Shown: one piece after another, positions 1 through 8,834 of the stretch | Position numbering within the stretch: the stretch's first letter is position 1 | Layout of the letters: each line of letters starts with the position of its first letter | Virus record (IMG/VR): IMGVR_UViG_3300048834_000471 | Span: 1-42,537 of that record | Length of the DNA: 42,537 bases | Strand: one strand, 5' to 3' | Source: a virus | Notes under the pieces: model-generated | Told to the model about the DNA's origin: nothing | Database searches by the model: none | What the model saw: the letters and a program-made list of their open reading frames with translations, nothing else | Program-made: the position numbers and the translations under genes

Positions 1-1
1 G

Positions 2-3000
2 GCGCGCGCGGCATATACTCAGCTCGGTTTCCAGATTCAGGATATAACGCAAAGCCTCGCGCTCGGGATTAACCCGCTCGTCGTCTTTGGACAGCAAGCG
101 GGACAGACGGCCGCCGCCGTTTCCGGAATGGGCGGCCGTCTCGGAGCGGTCGGCGCATTTCTTGCCGGACCCTGGGGCTCGATCATTCTCGGGACCGTTA
201 CCGTTGTCGGCTTTTTGACCGCAGCTCTTTGGGATAATACCGAGGCGGCGGCGGCGGCCGAGGCAGGTTCCGACGGCTTGTCGCAAGCTCAGTCGGTCCT
301 CGGACAGATATTCGACGAGACCTCGGGCAAGATCGCCAAGCAAAACGAACTCCTCATTCTGAACGCGCGCCTTACCGCTATCAATTTGCGCGCCGAGGCT
401 CTTAAGCAACGGCAATCGTCGGCCGAGGCATTCTCGAGCGCCGGAAAAACTCCGTTTACCGATCGGTTAAAGGCAGGCGCGAGCGGATTTGGCGCGCTCG
501 GTCCGGCTGGTCTATTTCTCGGCCTCCGCAACGGTTCGGCTCAGAGTCAAAAGTCGACCGCAAATCTCCGACAAATTATTGCAGGGGTCAAAGACGGCTC
601 GGTCTCGTCGGAAACCGCGCTCCGCTTGTCCGAAACGCTCGACTTTCGCGGCGCCGGAGTGTCGCGGAATGAATTTCAGCAAGCCATAATTGACGCGGTT
701 AGCGCCGACGCGAAGTCTCAAACGGCCGATCTTATCGACCAGTCGCTCAACACAGGCTCGCTCGCCTCCGAGTTCCGGAAAGGCGGCCGCAAAACCGGAG
801 GCCGAAAGACGCGCGGCTCAGGCTCAGGCGCGCGCGAGGCTCAACAATTGGCTGATTTCGGACAGAAAGCCGAGGAGCGGGTTAAGCGGCTGAACGAGGC
901 GTTCGACGAAACGCCGAAACTTGTCGACAAAGCAAATCAGGCGACGCGCGAACTCGACGATATTATCGCAGATCTCGCGAAGCGGAAACCGCCGGGTTTC
1001 GAGCAAACGATCAAGGAAGCCGAGGCCGCAAAGCTGGTCGTTCAAGAGGCGCTTGTCCGACCATTTAACGACCTCCTCAAGCAATCCGAACAACGGATGA
1101 ATGTCGAGCGCCTTATCGCGGCGGGACGAGAGGACGAGGCTCGGGCGCTCGAGATCATTTATCAGCTCGAGGAGCGGGTCGGAGAGGTCAAAGAGGAGCA
1201 ACGCCGCGCCATTGTCGACCAGGTAAGGCAAGAGCGCGAGCTGAACGAGGTTCTCGAGCGCCGTCGCGAACTGACGGACGCATATCTCAGCGTTACGCGC
1301 GACGTCCGCGCCGAGCTCGAATCCATCCTTTCGGGCAGGGGCGGAAATATCCTTAAGACGCTCAAGCAAGGGTTCCTCGACATACGGGGGAAAATCTTGA
1401 CCGAGCGCCTATTCGGACCGGCTCTGCGCGAGCTTGACGAGTTTGTGAAAGGCGAGAACGGCGTCAAGACGAGCGTCGATATCATGTCGACAGAAACAAA
1501 GCGCGCCGGCGCGGTTGCTGGCGACTTTGCCGATTCGGTCGGTCGCGCAATTGACAAGATCGACGCCGTCGTCTCGGGAGGAACGGCCGGCGCTGGTATT
1601 GCTACGCCTCCCCCTCCTGAAGAAGCCTCGGCCGGAGGGCAGGGAGACGAGATCGTCGTCAATGGCCTAAACCTTAAGCGGACCGTTTACGGCCTCGACC
1701 CGAAAGATTATTTCGAACGCCTTACCGCCTCGATCGCCGGACCCGTCCTCGAGGGGCTTGACCAGGCTCTCGGGGTCAAATTCTTTTCAGGCCTGCAAAG
1801 CGTATTGTCCGGCGTTTTGTATGGCCTAGCAACCGGAGGAACGCCGGGAGGGGTTCTCGGCGGCCTTAAGGAGCTGAACGAGAAATTCGGGACTGAGATA
1901 TTCGGCGACAAATTCGCGTCGAAGCTCGGGGAGAAGCTCGGCGGCGCGCTTAGCGGGGCTCAGACAGGGACTCAAGTCGCGGCCATAGGAAAGGCGCTCG
2001 GCGTCAAAACGTCGACGGTAGGGGCTCAGATTGGCGGCGCTATCGGTTCTTTTATTCCTATTCCGGGCGGCGATATTATCGGCTCGGTTATTGGCGGCTT
2101 GCTTGGCGGCGCTCTCAAAAAGACGCCTTACGGAACCGCGGTCGTATCCGGCTCGGGAGACCCGACAATTCGCGGAAACAAGGCCCAGGCGCGCGAGATC
2201 GCAACAGGGCTCGGCGGTTCGGTTCAAGACGCGATTGCAAATATCGCCGACGCTCTCGACGCCGATATCGGAAAGTTTCTGGTCTCGATCGGAACCGTAA
2301 ACGGCAAGGCTCGGGTCTCGACAACTGGTCGCTCCGGCAAGTTGAAAACCAAGTTCGGAGACGTCAAGGACTTTGGCAAAGGTGGCGAGGAGGAGGCTCT
2401 CGCCTTTGCTATCTCGACCGCTATCGGACAAGGCGCAATTGCTGGAATTTCCGAGGCGATGCAAAAGGCGCTGCGCTCAAATCCCGATATTGACAAAGCG
2501 GTCCGCGAAGCTCTTTCGGTTCGAGATCTCGAGGACTTAATTGCAGGCCTTACCGATCTCGAAAAAGCATTCCGGGACGCTGACAAGGCGGCGGCTGAGC
2601 GGGTTCGCCTTGCTAAAGCATACGGTCTAGATCTTATCGCGGTTGAGCGCATCAATGCCGAGGAACGGAAAAAGCTCCTCGACGCGGCGCTCGAGGCTCA
2701 GGTCGGCTCATTGAAAGATCTCCTCGACGATCTCAGTTTCGGCGCGTTGTTTGAGGGGTCGGCGTCGCAACGTCGTTCGCAGCTCTTGAAAGAAATAGGC
2801 GACGCTCAGGCAGATATTGACGCCGGGGTCGAGGGTGCGATTGACCGATACGCCGATTTGCAACGCCGCCTTGTCGAGACGTCTCGAGAAGCGTTCGGAA
2901 CCGCGGGTCCGGAGTTTGCAAATGATCGAGCCCAGGCAATCGCGAACGCTGAGCGCATTATCAAGGCCGAGGAGGAGCGGATTCAAAAGGCCGCGGAGCA

Positions 3001-3187
3001 ACAGGTCGCGCAACTAAACGCCTTGACCGAAAACAACGTCCTTACAAACGAGACGAACGACCTTCTCGCGACAGCTAACACTCGACTCGAGTCGATAGGG
3101 AACTTGCTCTCCTCGCAAGGGTTCGGCGCGTTTTCCGGCCTTGGCGATACCTCGTCGCTTCTCCGCGGCGTGGCGGTGGCTTTCTAA
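2..3187 (+). CDS. Tail tape measure protein (5' end cut by window)
   Basis: Runs in frame from the left edge, so the N-terminus is missing; about 1061 codons are visible. The segment near the edge (GFQIQDITQSLALGINPLVV, then a QQAG stretch) is typical of lambda-type tape measure proteins, which set tail length and line the tail lumen before DNA ejection. Long charged alpha-helical stretches follow. A glycine-rich hydrophobic section lies around nucleotides 2030-2130 (IGGAIGSFIPIPGGD), as expected for the membrane-penetrating part. An ATG at 128 exists but has clear coding sequence upstream, so it is not the start. The stop overlaps the next start as TAATG, indicating coupling to the tail hub gene. 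Confident family call. Confidence 0.9.
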   Translation, partial: ARAAYTQLGFQIQDITQSLALGINPLVVFGQQAGQTAAAVSGMGGRLGAVGAFLAGPWGSIILGTVTVVGFLTAALWDNTEAAAAAEAGSDGLSQAQSVLGQIFDETSGKIAKQNELLILNARLTAINLRAEALKQRQSSAEAFSSAGKTPFTDRLKAGASGFGALGPAGLFLGLRNGSAQSQKSTANLRQIIAGVKDGSVSSETALRLSETLDFRGAGVSRNEFQQAIIDAVSADAKSQTADLIDQSLNTGSLASEFRKGGRKTGGRKTRGSGSGAREAQQLADFGQKAEERVKRLNEAFDETPKLVDKANQATRELDDIIADLAKRKPPGFEQTIKEAEAAKLVVQEALVRPFNDLLKQSEQRMNVERLIAAGREDEARALEIIYQLEERVGEVKEEQRRAIVDQVRQERELNEVLERRRELTDAYLSVTRDVRAELESILSGRGGNILKTLKQGFLDIRGKILTERLFGPALRELDEFVKGENGVKTSVDIMSTETKRAGAVAGDFADSVGRAIDKIDAVVSGGTAGAGIATPPPPEEASAGGQGDEIVVNGLNLKRTVYGLDPKDYFERLTASIAGPVLEGLDQALGVKFFSGLQSVLSGVLYGLATGGTPGGVLGGLKELNEKFGTEIFGDKFASKLGEKLGGALSGAQTGTQVAAIGKALGVKTSTVGAQIGGAIGSFIPIPGGDIIGSVIGGLLGGALKKTPYGTAVVSGSGDPTIRGNKAQAREIATGLGGSVQDAIANIADALDADIGKFLVSIGTVNGKARVSTTGRSGKLKTKFGDVKDFGKGGEEEALAFAISTAIGQGAIAGISEAMQKALRSNPDIDKAVREALSVRDLEDLIAGLTDLEKAFRDADKAAAERVRLAKAYGLDLIAVERINAEERKKLLDAALEAQVGSLKDLLDDLSFGALFEGSASQRRSQLLKEIGDAQADIDAGVEGAIDRYADLQRRLVETSREAFGTAGPEFANDRAQAIANAERIIKAEEERIQKAAEQQVAQLNALTENNVLTNETNDLLATANTRLESIGNLLSSQGFGAFSGLGDTSSLLRGVAVAF

Positions 3188-5715
3188 TGGCGAGGACAAT
3201 ACTCGTCGAGGCGAGCCCTTGGAACGCGACAACCGGTGCAACCGTTCCCGTCGCTCTCGCCGGCGGCGGCGTCAAAGCGTATCGCCATAGATCAAGGAAC
3301 GATTGGCTTTCCGGAATCGTTTCTGAGCCGCGGTTCTCGGCAAAGGTCGAGTTCGATCAAAACGGCTTCTCCGGCGGCGCGCGGCCGCAATTAGGACCGC
3401 TCGAGTTCTTTCCAGCGTCTCAAGCAACAATTGCCAGCCTGAGCGCCCTTTTATGGGCCGGAGCTGCGATAGAGGTTTTTGTCGGGGACGACGAGCTCGC
3501 GGTTCCTACTTGGACGACGCTTGTAAAGGGAACCGTCGTCGACGTCACGGTTCGCAACGGACAAATGTCTTTCGCGCTCAGGGACGCCTCGGCGGCTCTT
3601 GACGACCCCGCTCTTACGGAAAGGTTCGCCGGGACCGGAGATATCGAGGGAGATTCAACCGTTGCGGAACGGGTAAAGCGTCGCTCCTTTGGTCGGGTTT
3701 TCAATGTCGAGGCTCGATTGCTGAACGCGGCCGAGCTGATATTCGAGATCGGAGATCCTTCAAAGCCGCTACAGTCGATCGACGACGTAAAGGATATGGG
3801 CCGTTCAGCCTCGAGCCTTGTTTCGGTTGCGTGGCAAGGAAGCGTGACAGCGACCCTTAATGCCTTGATCGCCACAACAGCGCCTCAGGGTGGCGGGGTT
3901 ATCGCGCCGTCTATTGCTTGCGTCAAATGGTGGACAACGCCTCAGGGACCTTTGACGGTCGATTTCAAGGGAGAAATCGGGTCGGGATATGTCGAAACCG
4001 CGGCTTCGATTGCTGAGCGCATTGTCTCGGCCGCTTCGAGTCTCACAATATCGAACGTCGCGGCTATCAATGGGGTTCGCGGCGATGTTGCCGGGATACA
4101 CCTCGACAACGCCTCGGAAAGTTCGGCCCAGGCGCTTGACCGGCTCCTCAAGGGAGTTTCTATCCTATGGCAGGCGCGCGCCGACGGCGTTATCGAGCTC
4201 TCAGAAATCAAATTGACCTCGCCGGTCGAAGCTGTCCGCATAGTCGACTATAACCGCGAGCGGACGTTCAAGCCGGTAAAAAACCGCCGCCTCGGATATC
4301 AGCGGAATCACAGGCAACACTCGGACGCCGAAATCGCTCAGATCGAGGGCTTTTTGTCATGGTTACAAGCGTCGGCTCCGTCATGGGATGAAACCGAGGC
4401 GGGTCAACGCTGGATTGATACCGACGACGGAAACCGGGAATATCAGCGAACCCTCGGACCTATAACTATCGGCTCGGCGAGGCCGACTATCGGAGGAAAT
4501 CCGATTTTCATTACATGGCGCGCGATTAGCGATATTCGTATCGAGCAAAGCGTCATTTCCGCAGCTCAGGCTCTTACTCAAGCGACACAAGCCCTTGCCG
4601 AGCTCGACAATATAGCGAGCGACAACGTCCTTTCGGCAGGGGAAAAGCCGGACGTTGTTCAGAAATATAACGCGATTCTCGGCGAGCAATCGGGGATTGA
4701 GGCCCAGGCAACAAGCTATGCCATAACGACCGAGAAAACCGCTTATACGACCGCCGTTTCCGCGCTGACAACCTATCTCAGCGGCCTCTCGCCGGCATAT
4801 AATAATTATGCGGCCGATACCGCCGTCGTCCGGGTAACATTCAATTCGAAATTTACCGACGTCTATAACGCTCGGCAAACTTTGCTCAATAAGATCGCCG
4901 AGATTGCAGGGACGCGCGCGACTTGGTCGACCGTTTCCGGAACTGGTCGACCCGAGGATAACGCCGACGTTACCATGCTGGTAAGCGGCTCGACCGCGCT
5001 CGAGGTAAAGGTCGATTTTGCAGGCGAGCCGAAATCGGGAGAGCTTTCGAAAACCTTATATTTCAAACTCATTCGCGGCGCTTCGACCGATGTAACAGGG
5101 TCGGCGACCTGGTCGCGGACCCTTATCTCCGGCGACGCCTCGTCGACCATAGGGTCGGCAACCGGTGCGCTCACAATAACCGATATCAGCGTTAATTCAG
5201 TTATCGAGATCTCGGCGAGTTATCTCGGAACGACCAGAACGGCGCGCTTGACGATTTCGGTTTTGCCGGACCCGCCTCCGGCTCCGGACCCCGGCGGCGG
5301 AACGGTAGATTATACCTCAACAATAACGAACCCGAACTCTTCCTCTTACGGCTCAGCAAATACGCGCGTTCTAAAATGCAAGGCCGGTCCGGGCGGCGTT
5401 GTCGACCTAACATTTCCAGCCTCGTTCGACCGCGCGAACGGGTCGAACGGGTCGACGCATGCTTACGGCAAGTGGCAATGGCGCACGATCGGGGGTTCTT
5501 TCGCCGATGTTGCGTCGGAAATCATATCGTCGACCGCGTCAACTGAGTTCGGCTATCCAAGCGAACCGGAAAGCTCTCCCGGCTCGATCGCGGTCACTAT
5601 GCAAAAAACCGGCTTGACCAATGGCACAGAATACGAATTTCAGCTATTGCTCAGGCGAGCCGGGGGTTCCGTGACCATGTATTTTTACGGAACCGCAACA
5701 GCGCAAGGGAGTTAA
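3187..5715 (+). CDS. Tail hub / tip protein with C-terminal fibre-like domains
   Basis: 842 aa, directly after the tape measure and coupled to it by TAATG. The position is that of baseplate hub or tip-attachment proteins of siphophages. Residues about 1-370 are beta-rich. A long helical section around 455-590 (EQSVISAAQALTQATQALAE) resembles the helical spacer of central tail fibre proteins. It is followed by Ig-like beta sequence, a proline/glycine linker (LPDPPPAPDPGGG, about 695-707) and a C-terminal beta domain that could contact the host. No enzymatic motif is visible. The role in host contact is inferred from position and architecture, not from a recognised signature. Confidence 0.7.
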   Translation: MARTILVEASPWNATTGATVPVALAGGGVKAYRHRSRNDWLSGIVSEPRFSAKVEFDQNGFSGGARPQLGPLEFFPASQATIASLSALLWAGAAIEVFVGDDELAVPTWTTLVKGTVVDVTVRNGQMSFALRDASAALDDPALTERFAGTGDIEGDSTVAERVKRRSFGRVFNVEARLLNAAELIFEIGDPSKPLQSIDDVKDMGRSASSLVSVAWQGSVTATLNALIATTAPQGGGVIAPSIACVKWWTTPQGPLTVDFKGEIGSGYVETAASIAERIVSAASSLTISNVAAINGVRGDVAGIHLDNASESSAQALDRLLKGVSILWQARADGVIELSEIKLTSPVEAVRIVDYNRERTFKPVKNRRLGYQRNHRQHSDAEIAQIEGFLSWLQASAPSWDETEAGQRWIDTDDGNREYQRTLGPITIGSARPTIGGNPIFITWRAISDIRIEQSVISAAQALTQATQALAELDNIASDNVLSAGEKPDVVQKYNAILGEQSGIEAQATSYAITTEKTAYTTAVSALTTYLSGLSPAYNNYAADTAVVRVTFNSKFTDVYNARQTLLNKIAEIAGTRATWSTVSGTGRPEDNADVTMLVSGSTALEVKVDFAGEPKSGELSKTLYFKLIRGASTDVTGSATWSRTLISGDASSTIGSATGALTITDISVNSVIEISASYLGTTRTARLTISVLPDPPPAPDPGGGTVDYTSTITNPNSSSYGSANTRVLKCKAGPGGVVDLTFPASFDRANGSNGSTHAYGKWQWRTIGGSFADVASEIISSTASTEFGYPSEPESSPGSIAVTMQKTGLTNGTEYEFQLLLRRAGGSVTMYFYGTATAQGS

Positions 5716-5718
5716 GGC

Positions 5719-6114
5719 ATGCGTCATTGGCTAGTAACGCGCCGGGATGAACTCGAGCAATTCGAGGTTATTACTCAGCAAGGCAAGACTCCTCAGTCGT
5801 CGGGATACGACAAAGAGTTCTATCGTTGGCGCGAGCTCGGAGAGGACGAGGTCGAGGCGCGCGAGGTTGAAAAGCATAGGCCGGGGCTTCTCGATTATGT
5901 CCGTCGTCGCGCCGGCGAAAAGATCGTCGAAACCGCGCCTCTTTGGCAACAGATTAACGACCTCGCCGAACCGAACGCGGTCGGAGCTCAGGCTCGCAGG
6001 GAGCATGTAGCAACTATTCGCGCCTGGTCGAATACGATCGAGGAAAAGATCTCGGCCGCGACAACAATCGCAGATCTCGACGCGGTTCGAGCTGATATCG
6101 AGGAGCTTCAATAA
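5719..6114 (+). CDS. Small tail-associated protein, possible fibre accessory or chaperone
   Basis: 131 aa, starting 4 nt after the tail hub gene and overlapping the S74 fibre gene by TAATG. Charged and mainly helical. The second half (ETAPLWQQINDLAEPNA and onward, ending DAVRADIEEL) resembles the C-terminal layout of many small phage proteins encoded beside fibre genes. I recognise no defined domain. A tail-fibre accessory or assembly role is inferred from its position between the hub and the fibre genes. Confidence 0.7.
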   Translation: MRHWLVTRRDELEQFEVITQQGKTPQSSGYDKEFYRWRELGEDEVEAREVEKHRPGLLDYVRRRAGEKIVETAPLWQQINDLAEPNAVGAQARREHVATIRAWSNTIEEKISAATTIADLDAVRADIEELQ

Positions 6115-7088
6115 TGGCCGACCAGCCTTTCGACGGGTTTACCGATACGACCGAGGTTCAAGACGCCGACGTTTTGCTCGGACAGCGCGGCGCGGGGGGC
6201 GTCAATTATACCGGCTCGCAATTCTTCGCAGTCTCGAGCCTTGGCTATTATCATGCGAAGCCTAAAAATACGGCGGTTGGCGGTTACAACCTTGTTTTGG
6301 AAAGCACACAAGGCGGTTACGGCTCTGGACTGAGCTTTCAATCAAAACTTTGGGGGGGTGGTGTATTAACAGAAATGGCGCGAATAACCGCCGATGGAGA
6401 AAACGCCTGGGACACAACGCTAGCCAATCAAGATGCTGGTTTGCGCTTTTATACTGCGCGCGATGGCGTTTCAGAGGAACGCGTGCGGATCAATAATTTA
6501 GGCAATATCCGCCCGACAGCTGACAATAGCCAGTCTATCGGCGAAGCTCCTTTTCGCTGGTCGGTTATATACGCTGGAACCGGAACGATTAACACTTCCG
6601 ACGAACGAGAAAAGGCGTGGCGTGGCGCGTTGAATGAAGCTGAGTTGCGCGCCGCAAGCCGCATTGCTAGCGAGATTGGCGTTTATCAATGGAATGAAGC
6701 GGTCGAGAAAAAAGGTCCGGAGAAAGCGCGCTTGCATGTCGGAGTCCGAGCGCAAGCGGTTTGGGCCATTATGGCTGAGGAAGGGCTCGCGGACCCGATC
6801 GGAGAGGACGGCAAGCCGGGGTTAGCGCCCTATGCGTTCCTTTGTTGGGATGAATGGGACGAGCAACGCGAGTCAGTGTTCGAAAACATTCAAATCCCGG
6901 CAATTCTGGATGATGAGGGCAACGAAACCGATCTGCCGCGCACTGAGCAGCGCGCTACCGGCGAAACCCGCGTAGTCATGGCGGATGGGAACCGCTTCGG
7001 CGTCCGCGTTGACCAGCTCGCCCTTTTTATTGCGGCGGCTCAAGAGCAGCGACTAGCCGCTCTCGAAAACCTGGTCGAGATCGAGTAA
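6114..7088 (+). CDS. Tail fibre/spike with S74-type intramolecular chaperone domain
   Basis: 324 aa. The C-terminal half carries the signature of the peptidase S74 (endosialidase-type) chaperone domain: SDEREK at about residues 163-168, then a helical coiled region with VGVRAQAVWAIMAEEGL. In this family the domain drives trimer folding and often cleaves itself off. The N-terminal half is a short beta-rich body. Nucleotides about 6240-6560 are visibly AT-richer and use different codons from the neighbouring genes, which suggests that the receptor-binding part was acquired horizontally. The gene likely encodes a host-range determinant. The start overlaps the previous stop (TAATG). Confidence 0.8.
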   Translation: MADQPFDGFTDTTEVQDADVLLGQRGAGGVNYTGSQFFAVSSLGYYHAKPKNTAVGGYNLVLESTQGGYGSGLSFQSKLWGGGVLTEMARITADGENAWDTTLANQDAGLRFYTARDGVSEERVRINNLGNIRPTADNSQSIGEAPFRWSVIYAGTGTINTSDEREKAWRGALNEAELRAASRIASEIGVYQWNEAVEKKGPEKARLHVGVRAQAVWAIMAEEGLADPIGEDGKPGLAPYAFLCWDEWDEQRESVFENIQIPAILDDEGNETDLPRTEQRATGETRVVMADGNRFGVRVDQLALFIAAAQEQRLAALENLVEIE

Positions 7089-7100
7089 GGCTCGGACCGC

Positions 7101-7463
7101 ATGACAGCCGTAAATCCCGGATATGCGCTCTATCTGCGCTCGCTCGCGTTATTCGTATCGTCGAACGATTCCGGATTCTCGGCAACCTGGGGGGACAGGG
7201 CGGTCGATAGCGAGATCATTTCTCCTCTTGCAACCATTGCCGGAGCGAATGCCGAGGCGGCTCGGCAATTCGCTTTTCTCAAGGGGCCGCTTGTCGAGGA
7301 CCGCTTGACCGTCGCCGGGGCTCGCCGAGATCTCGCCGGAAAGGTTATTACGGCTCAGGGGAGCCTCGGAGATTACGGCTCAGGCGTCGCCGCTCTTGTC
7401 ATTGGATACCGAGAGGACGAAACGACAACCGACCTTTTCGTCATTAGAAAGCTGTCTCCATGA
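7101..7463 (+). CDS. Hypothetical tail-region protein
   Basis: 120 aa, lying between the S74 fibre gene and a tail protein, with its stop overlapping the next ATG (ATGA at 7460). Mixed alpha/beta composition with no signal peptide, membrane segment or recognisable motif. Codon use matches the neighbouring virion genes. Conserved position within a coupled tail operon suggests a virion or tail-assembly role, but no function can be assigned. Confidence 0.7.
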   Translation: MTAVNPGYALYLRSLALFVSSNDSGFSATWGDRAVDSEIISPLATIAGANAEAARQFAFLKGPLVEDRLTVAGARRDLAGKVITAQGSLGDYGSGVAALVIGYREDETTTDLFVIRKLSP

Positions 7464-8197
7464 GCGTTATGTCATTTCTCCGACCAGTGGCGGCAATAGT
7501 CGCGGCCTCGACCCTTACCGACGCGACGAGGGTATTGACCTCGGACCCGAAAGAGGTTGCCTATATGGCAGGGGCCGGGACTGTAACAATCGACCTGGAC
7601 CTCGGCTCGGTTCAGGAGATCTCGGCCGTATTTATCGGCGCGATGAGCTCGGCTCTTACCTTTACCGTAACCGGTGGCGCGGCCGCATACACGACAGAAA
7701 GCGCCGGCTCGATATCGGTTGCGGACAAGCTAAAGGCAGTCGCGCCGCGCCGGAACTTTGCGCTCTTTGCTCCGAAAAATTGGCGATATATCCGATTAGA
7801 GGCGACAGGGGCTCCGGCGGGGCTTGAAATCGGGAACGTAGTCGTCGGCGACGCTTTTCAACCGACCTGGGGGCATGAATGGGGAGCGGGTCGAGGCGTT
7901 GGCGATACCGGCACGGCTCAGCGACTTTTGTCCGGCGGCTTTGGAATTAACCGCGGCGCGCGTTTCAAAACTTGGGATTGGACTCTCGGAGATATTACCG
8001 ACGCCGAGGTTCGCGAGTTGACCGACCTTTGCTTGACCGTCGGAGAAACCGCTCCCCTTGTCATTTGCGAGGACCCCGACCAAACAGCAGGGCTTGACGA
8101 GCGGTTATATTACGGCAAATTCGCCAAGCTCGAGCGATACGAACGGCTCGTTCCCGGCGCGACTAGGTGGAGTTTCAAAGTCGAGGAGTGGGTTTAA
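7460..8197 (+). CDS. Predicted minor tail protein with beta-sandwich fold
   Basis: 245 aa, coupled at both ends (ATGA upstream, TAATG downstream). The first half is a run of short beta strands with small residues (GAGTVTIDLDLGSVQEISAV, then FRYIRLEATG-like strands), compatible with a jelly-roll or galactose-binding-like sandwich. The second half contains RFKTWDWTLGDITDAEVREL, a pattern common in siphophage tail-tip proteins. No catalytic motif is seen. Assignment to the tail tip rests on location after the fibre genes; exact function unknown. Confidence 0.65.
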   Translation: MSVMSFLRPVAAIVAASTLTDATRVLTSDPKEVAYMAGAGTVTIDLDLGSVQEISAVFIGAMSSALTFTVTGGAAAYTTESAGSISVADKLKAVAPRRNFALFAPKNWRYIRLEATGAPAGLEIGNVVVGDAFQPTWGHEWGAGRGVGDTGTAQRLLSGGFGINRGARFKTWDWTLGDITDAEVRELTDLCLTVGETAPLVICEDPDQTAGLDERLYYGKFAKLERYERLVPGATRWSFKVEEWV

Positions 8198-8646
8198 TGC
8201 TTACGCTGAACGTCTTGGCATTCATCGCGGCGCTTTACATTTGCCGGAACCTTTGCTCCCGACCCGTCATTGTCGACGCTCTCGCGCTCAACTGGCTTGT
8301 TTGCCAAACAATCGTTATCGCGAACGGAGGTTATGCAAGGCCGGACCTCTTTGTCGCGGTCGATTTCGTCACAGCCGTTTTCCTTGCTGCCTATGTCCAG
8401 GGCCGCCGCGCTCGGACAATCTCGAGCCTTTTTATTCCGATGCTAGTAATAAACGGGTTCCGCTATGTAATTCCCGCCGATACTCCTCCGATCTTGACTA
8501 ACTCGCTTGACGTTTTGGCATGGTCTCAACTCGTCGTCGCATATATAGGGGGAAAAAATGGAGCCTTGGCGACTATGGATATTCGTTTTCATTTTCGCCG
8601 CGGTCTATTTGCTCGGGCGTTTTCTGCGATATGGGGCCGCGAATGA
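8197..8646 (+). CDS. Multi-pass membrane protein (lysis-region)
   Basis: 149 aa when started at the ATG that overlaps the preceding stop (TAATG). An upstream in-frame ATG at 8167 lies inside the previous gene and lacks spacing for a ribosome site. Hydrophobic segments occur at about residues 2-17, 28-45, 50-68, 75-91 and 100-117, giving four or five membrane passes. The last 30 residues are hydrophilic and overlap another small reading frame (8558). The location just before a TM peptide and the endolysin suggests a lysis or holin-related role; this is inference. Confidence 0.65.
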   Translation: MLTLNVLAFIAALYICRNLCSRPVIVDALALNWLVCQTIVIANGGYARPDLFVAVDFVTAVFLAAYVQGRRARTISSLFIPMLVINGFRYVIPADTPPILTNSLDVLAWSQLVVAYIGGKNGALATMDIRFHFRRGLFARAFSAIWGRE

Positions 8647-8683
8647 CAGGATTAAGCGAGAGCGAAATCGAAAAGATCGCTGA
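8558..8683 (+). CDS. Candidate 41-aa single-pass membrane peptide embedded in frame 2
   Basis: Reading frame ATG to TGA of 41 codons, overlapping the end of the 149-aa gene and the start of the 63-aa gene. It begins MEPWRLWIFVFIFAAVYLLG, a textbook single membrane segment, and ends in a strongly basic tail (RIKRERNRKDR). It is preceded by TAGGGGGAAAAA, a strong Shine-Dalgarno-like sequence. Size, topology and position fit a small lysis protein such as a pinholin or regulator. Overlap on both sides means it could be chance, so confidence is moderate. Confidence 0.4.
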   Translation: MEPWRLWIFVFIFAAVYLLGRFLRYGAANDRIKRERNRKDR

Positions 8684-8834
8684 AAAAGTTATCGACAGGC
8701 TCGGCGACGAGTTCGAGAAGCATGCCTCTTTGACCATTGGTCGGGGCGTCTGGAAAATGTTTGTTAATGCAATGATTTCAGCTTGCCTCGTCTTTCTCGT
8801 TTACGGCGCTACTCAGGGATGGTTCAAACAATGA
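8643..8834 (+). CDS. Small single-TM protein, possible holin component
   Basis: 63 aa from the ATG overlapping the preceding TGA (ATGA at 8643). An upstream in-frame ATG at 8520 would lie inside the previous gene. The N-terminal 30 residues are charged and helical (SESEIEKIAEKVIDRLGDEF). A single hydrophobic segment (FVNAMISACLVFLVYGATQG) lies near the C-terminus. It directly precedes, and overlaps by ATGA, the endolysin gene, the usual place for a holin or antiholin. Function inferred from topology and context. Confidence 0.65.
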   Translation: MTGLSESEIEKIAEKVIDRLGDEFEKHASLTIGRGVWKMFVNAMISACLVFLVYGATQGWFKQ

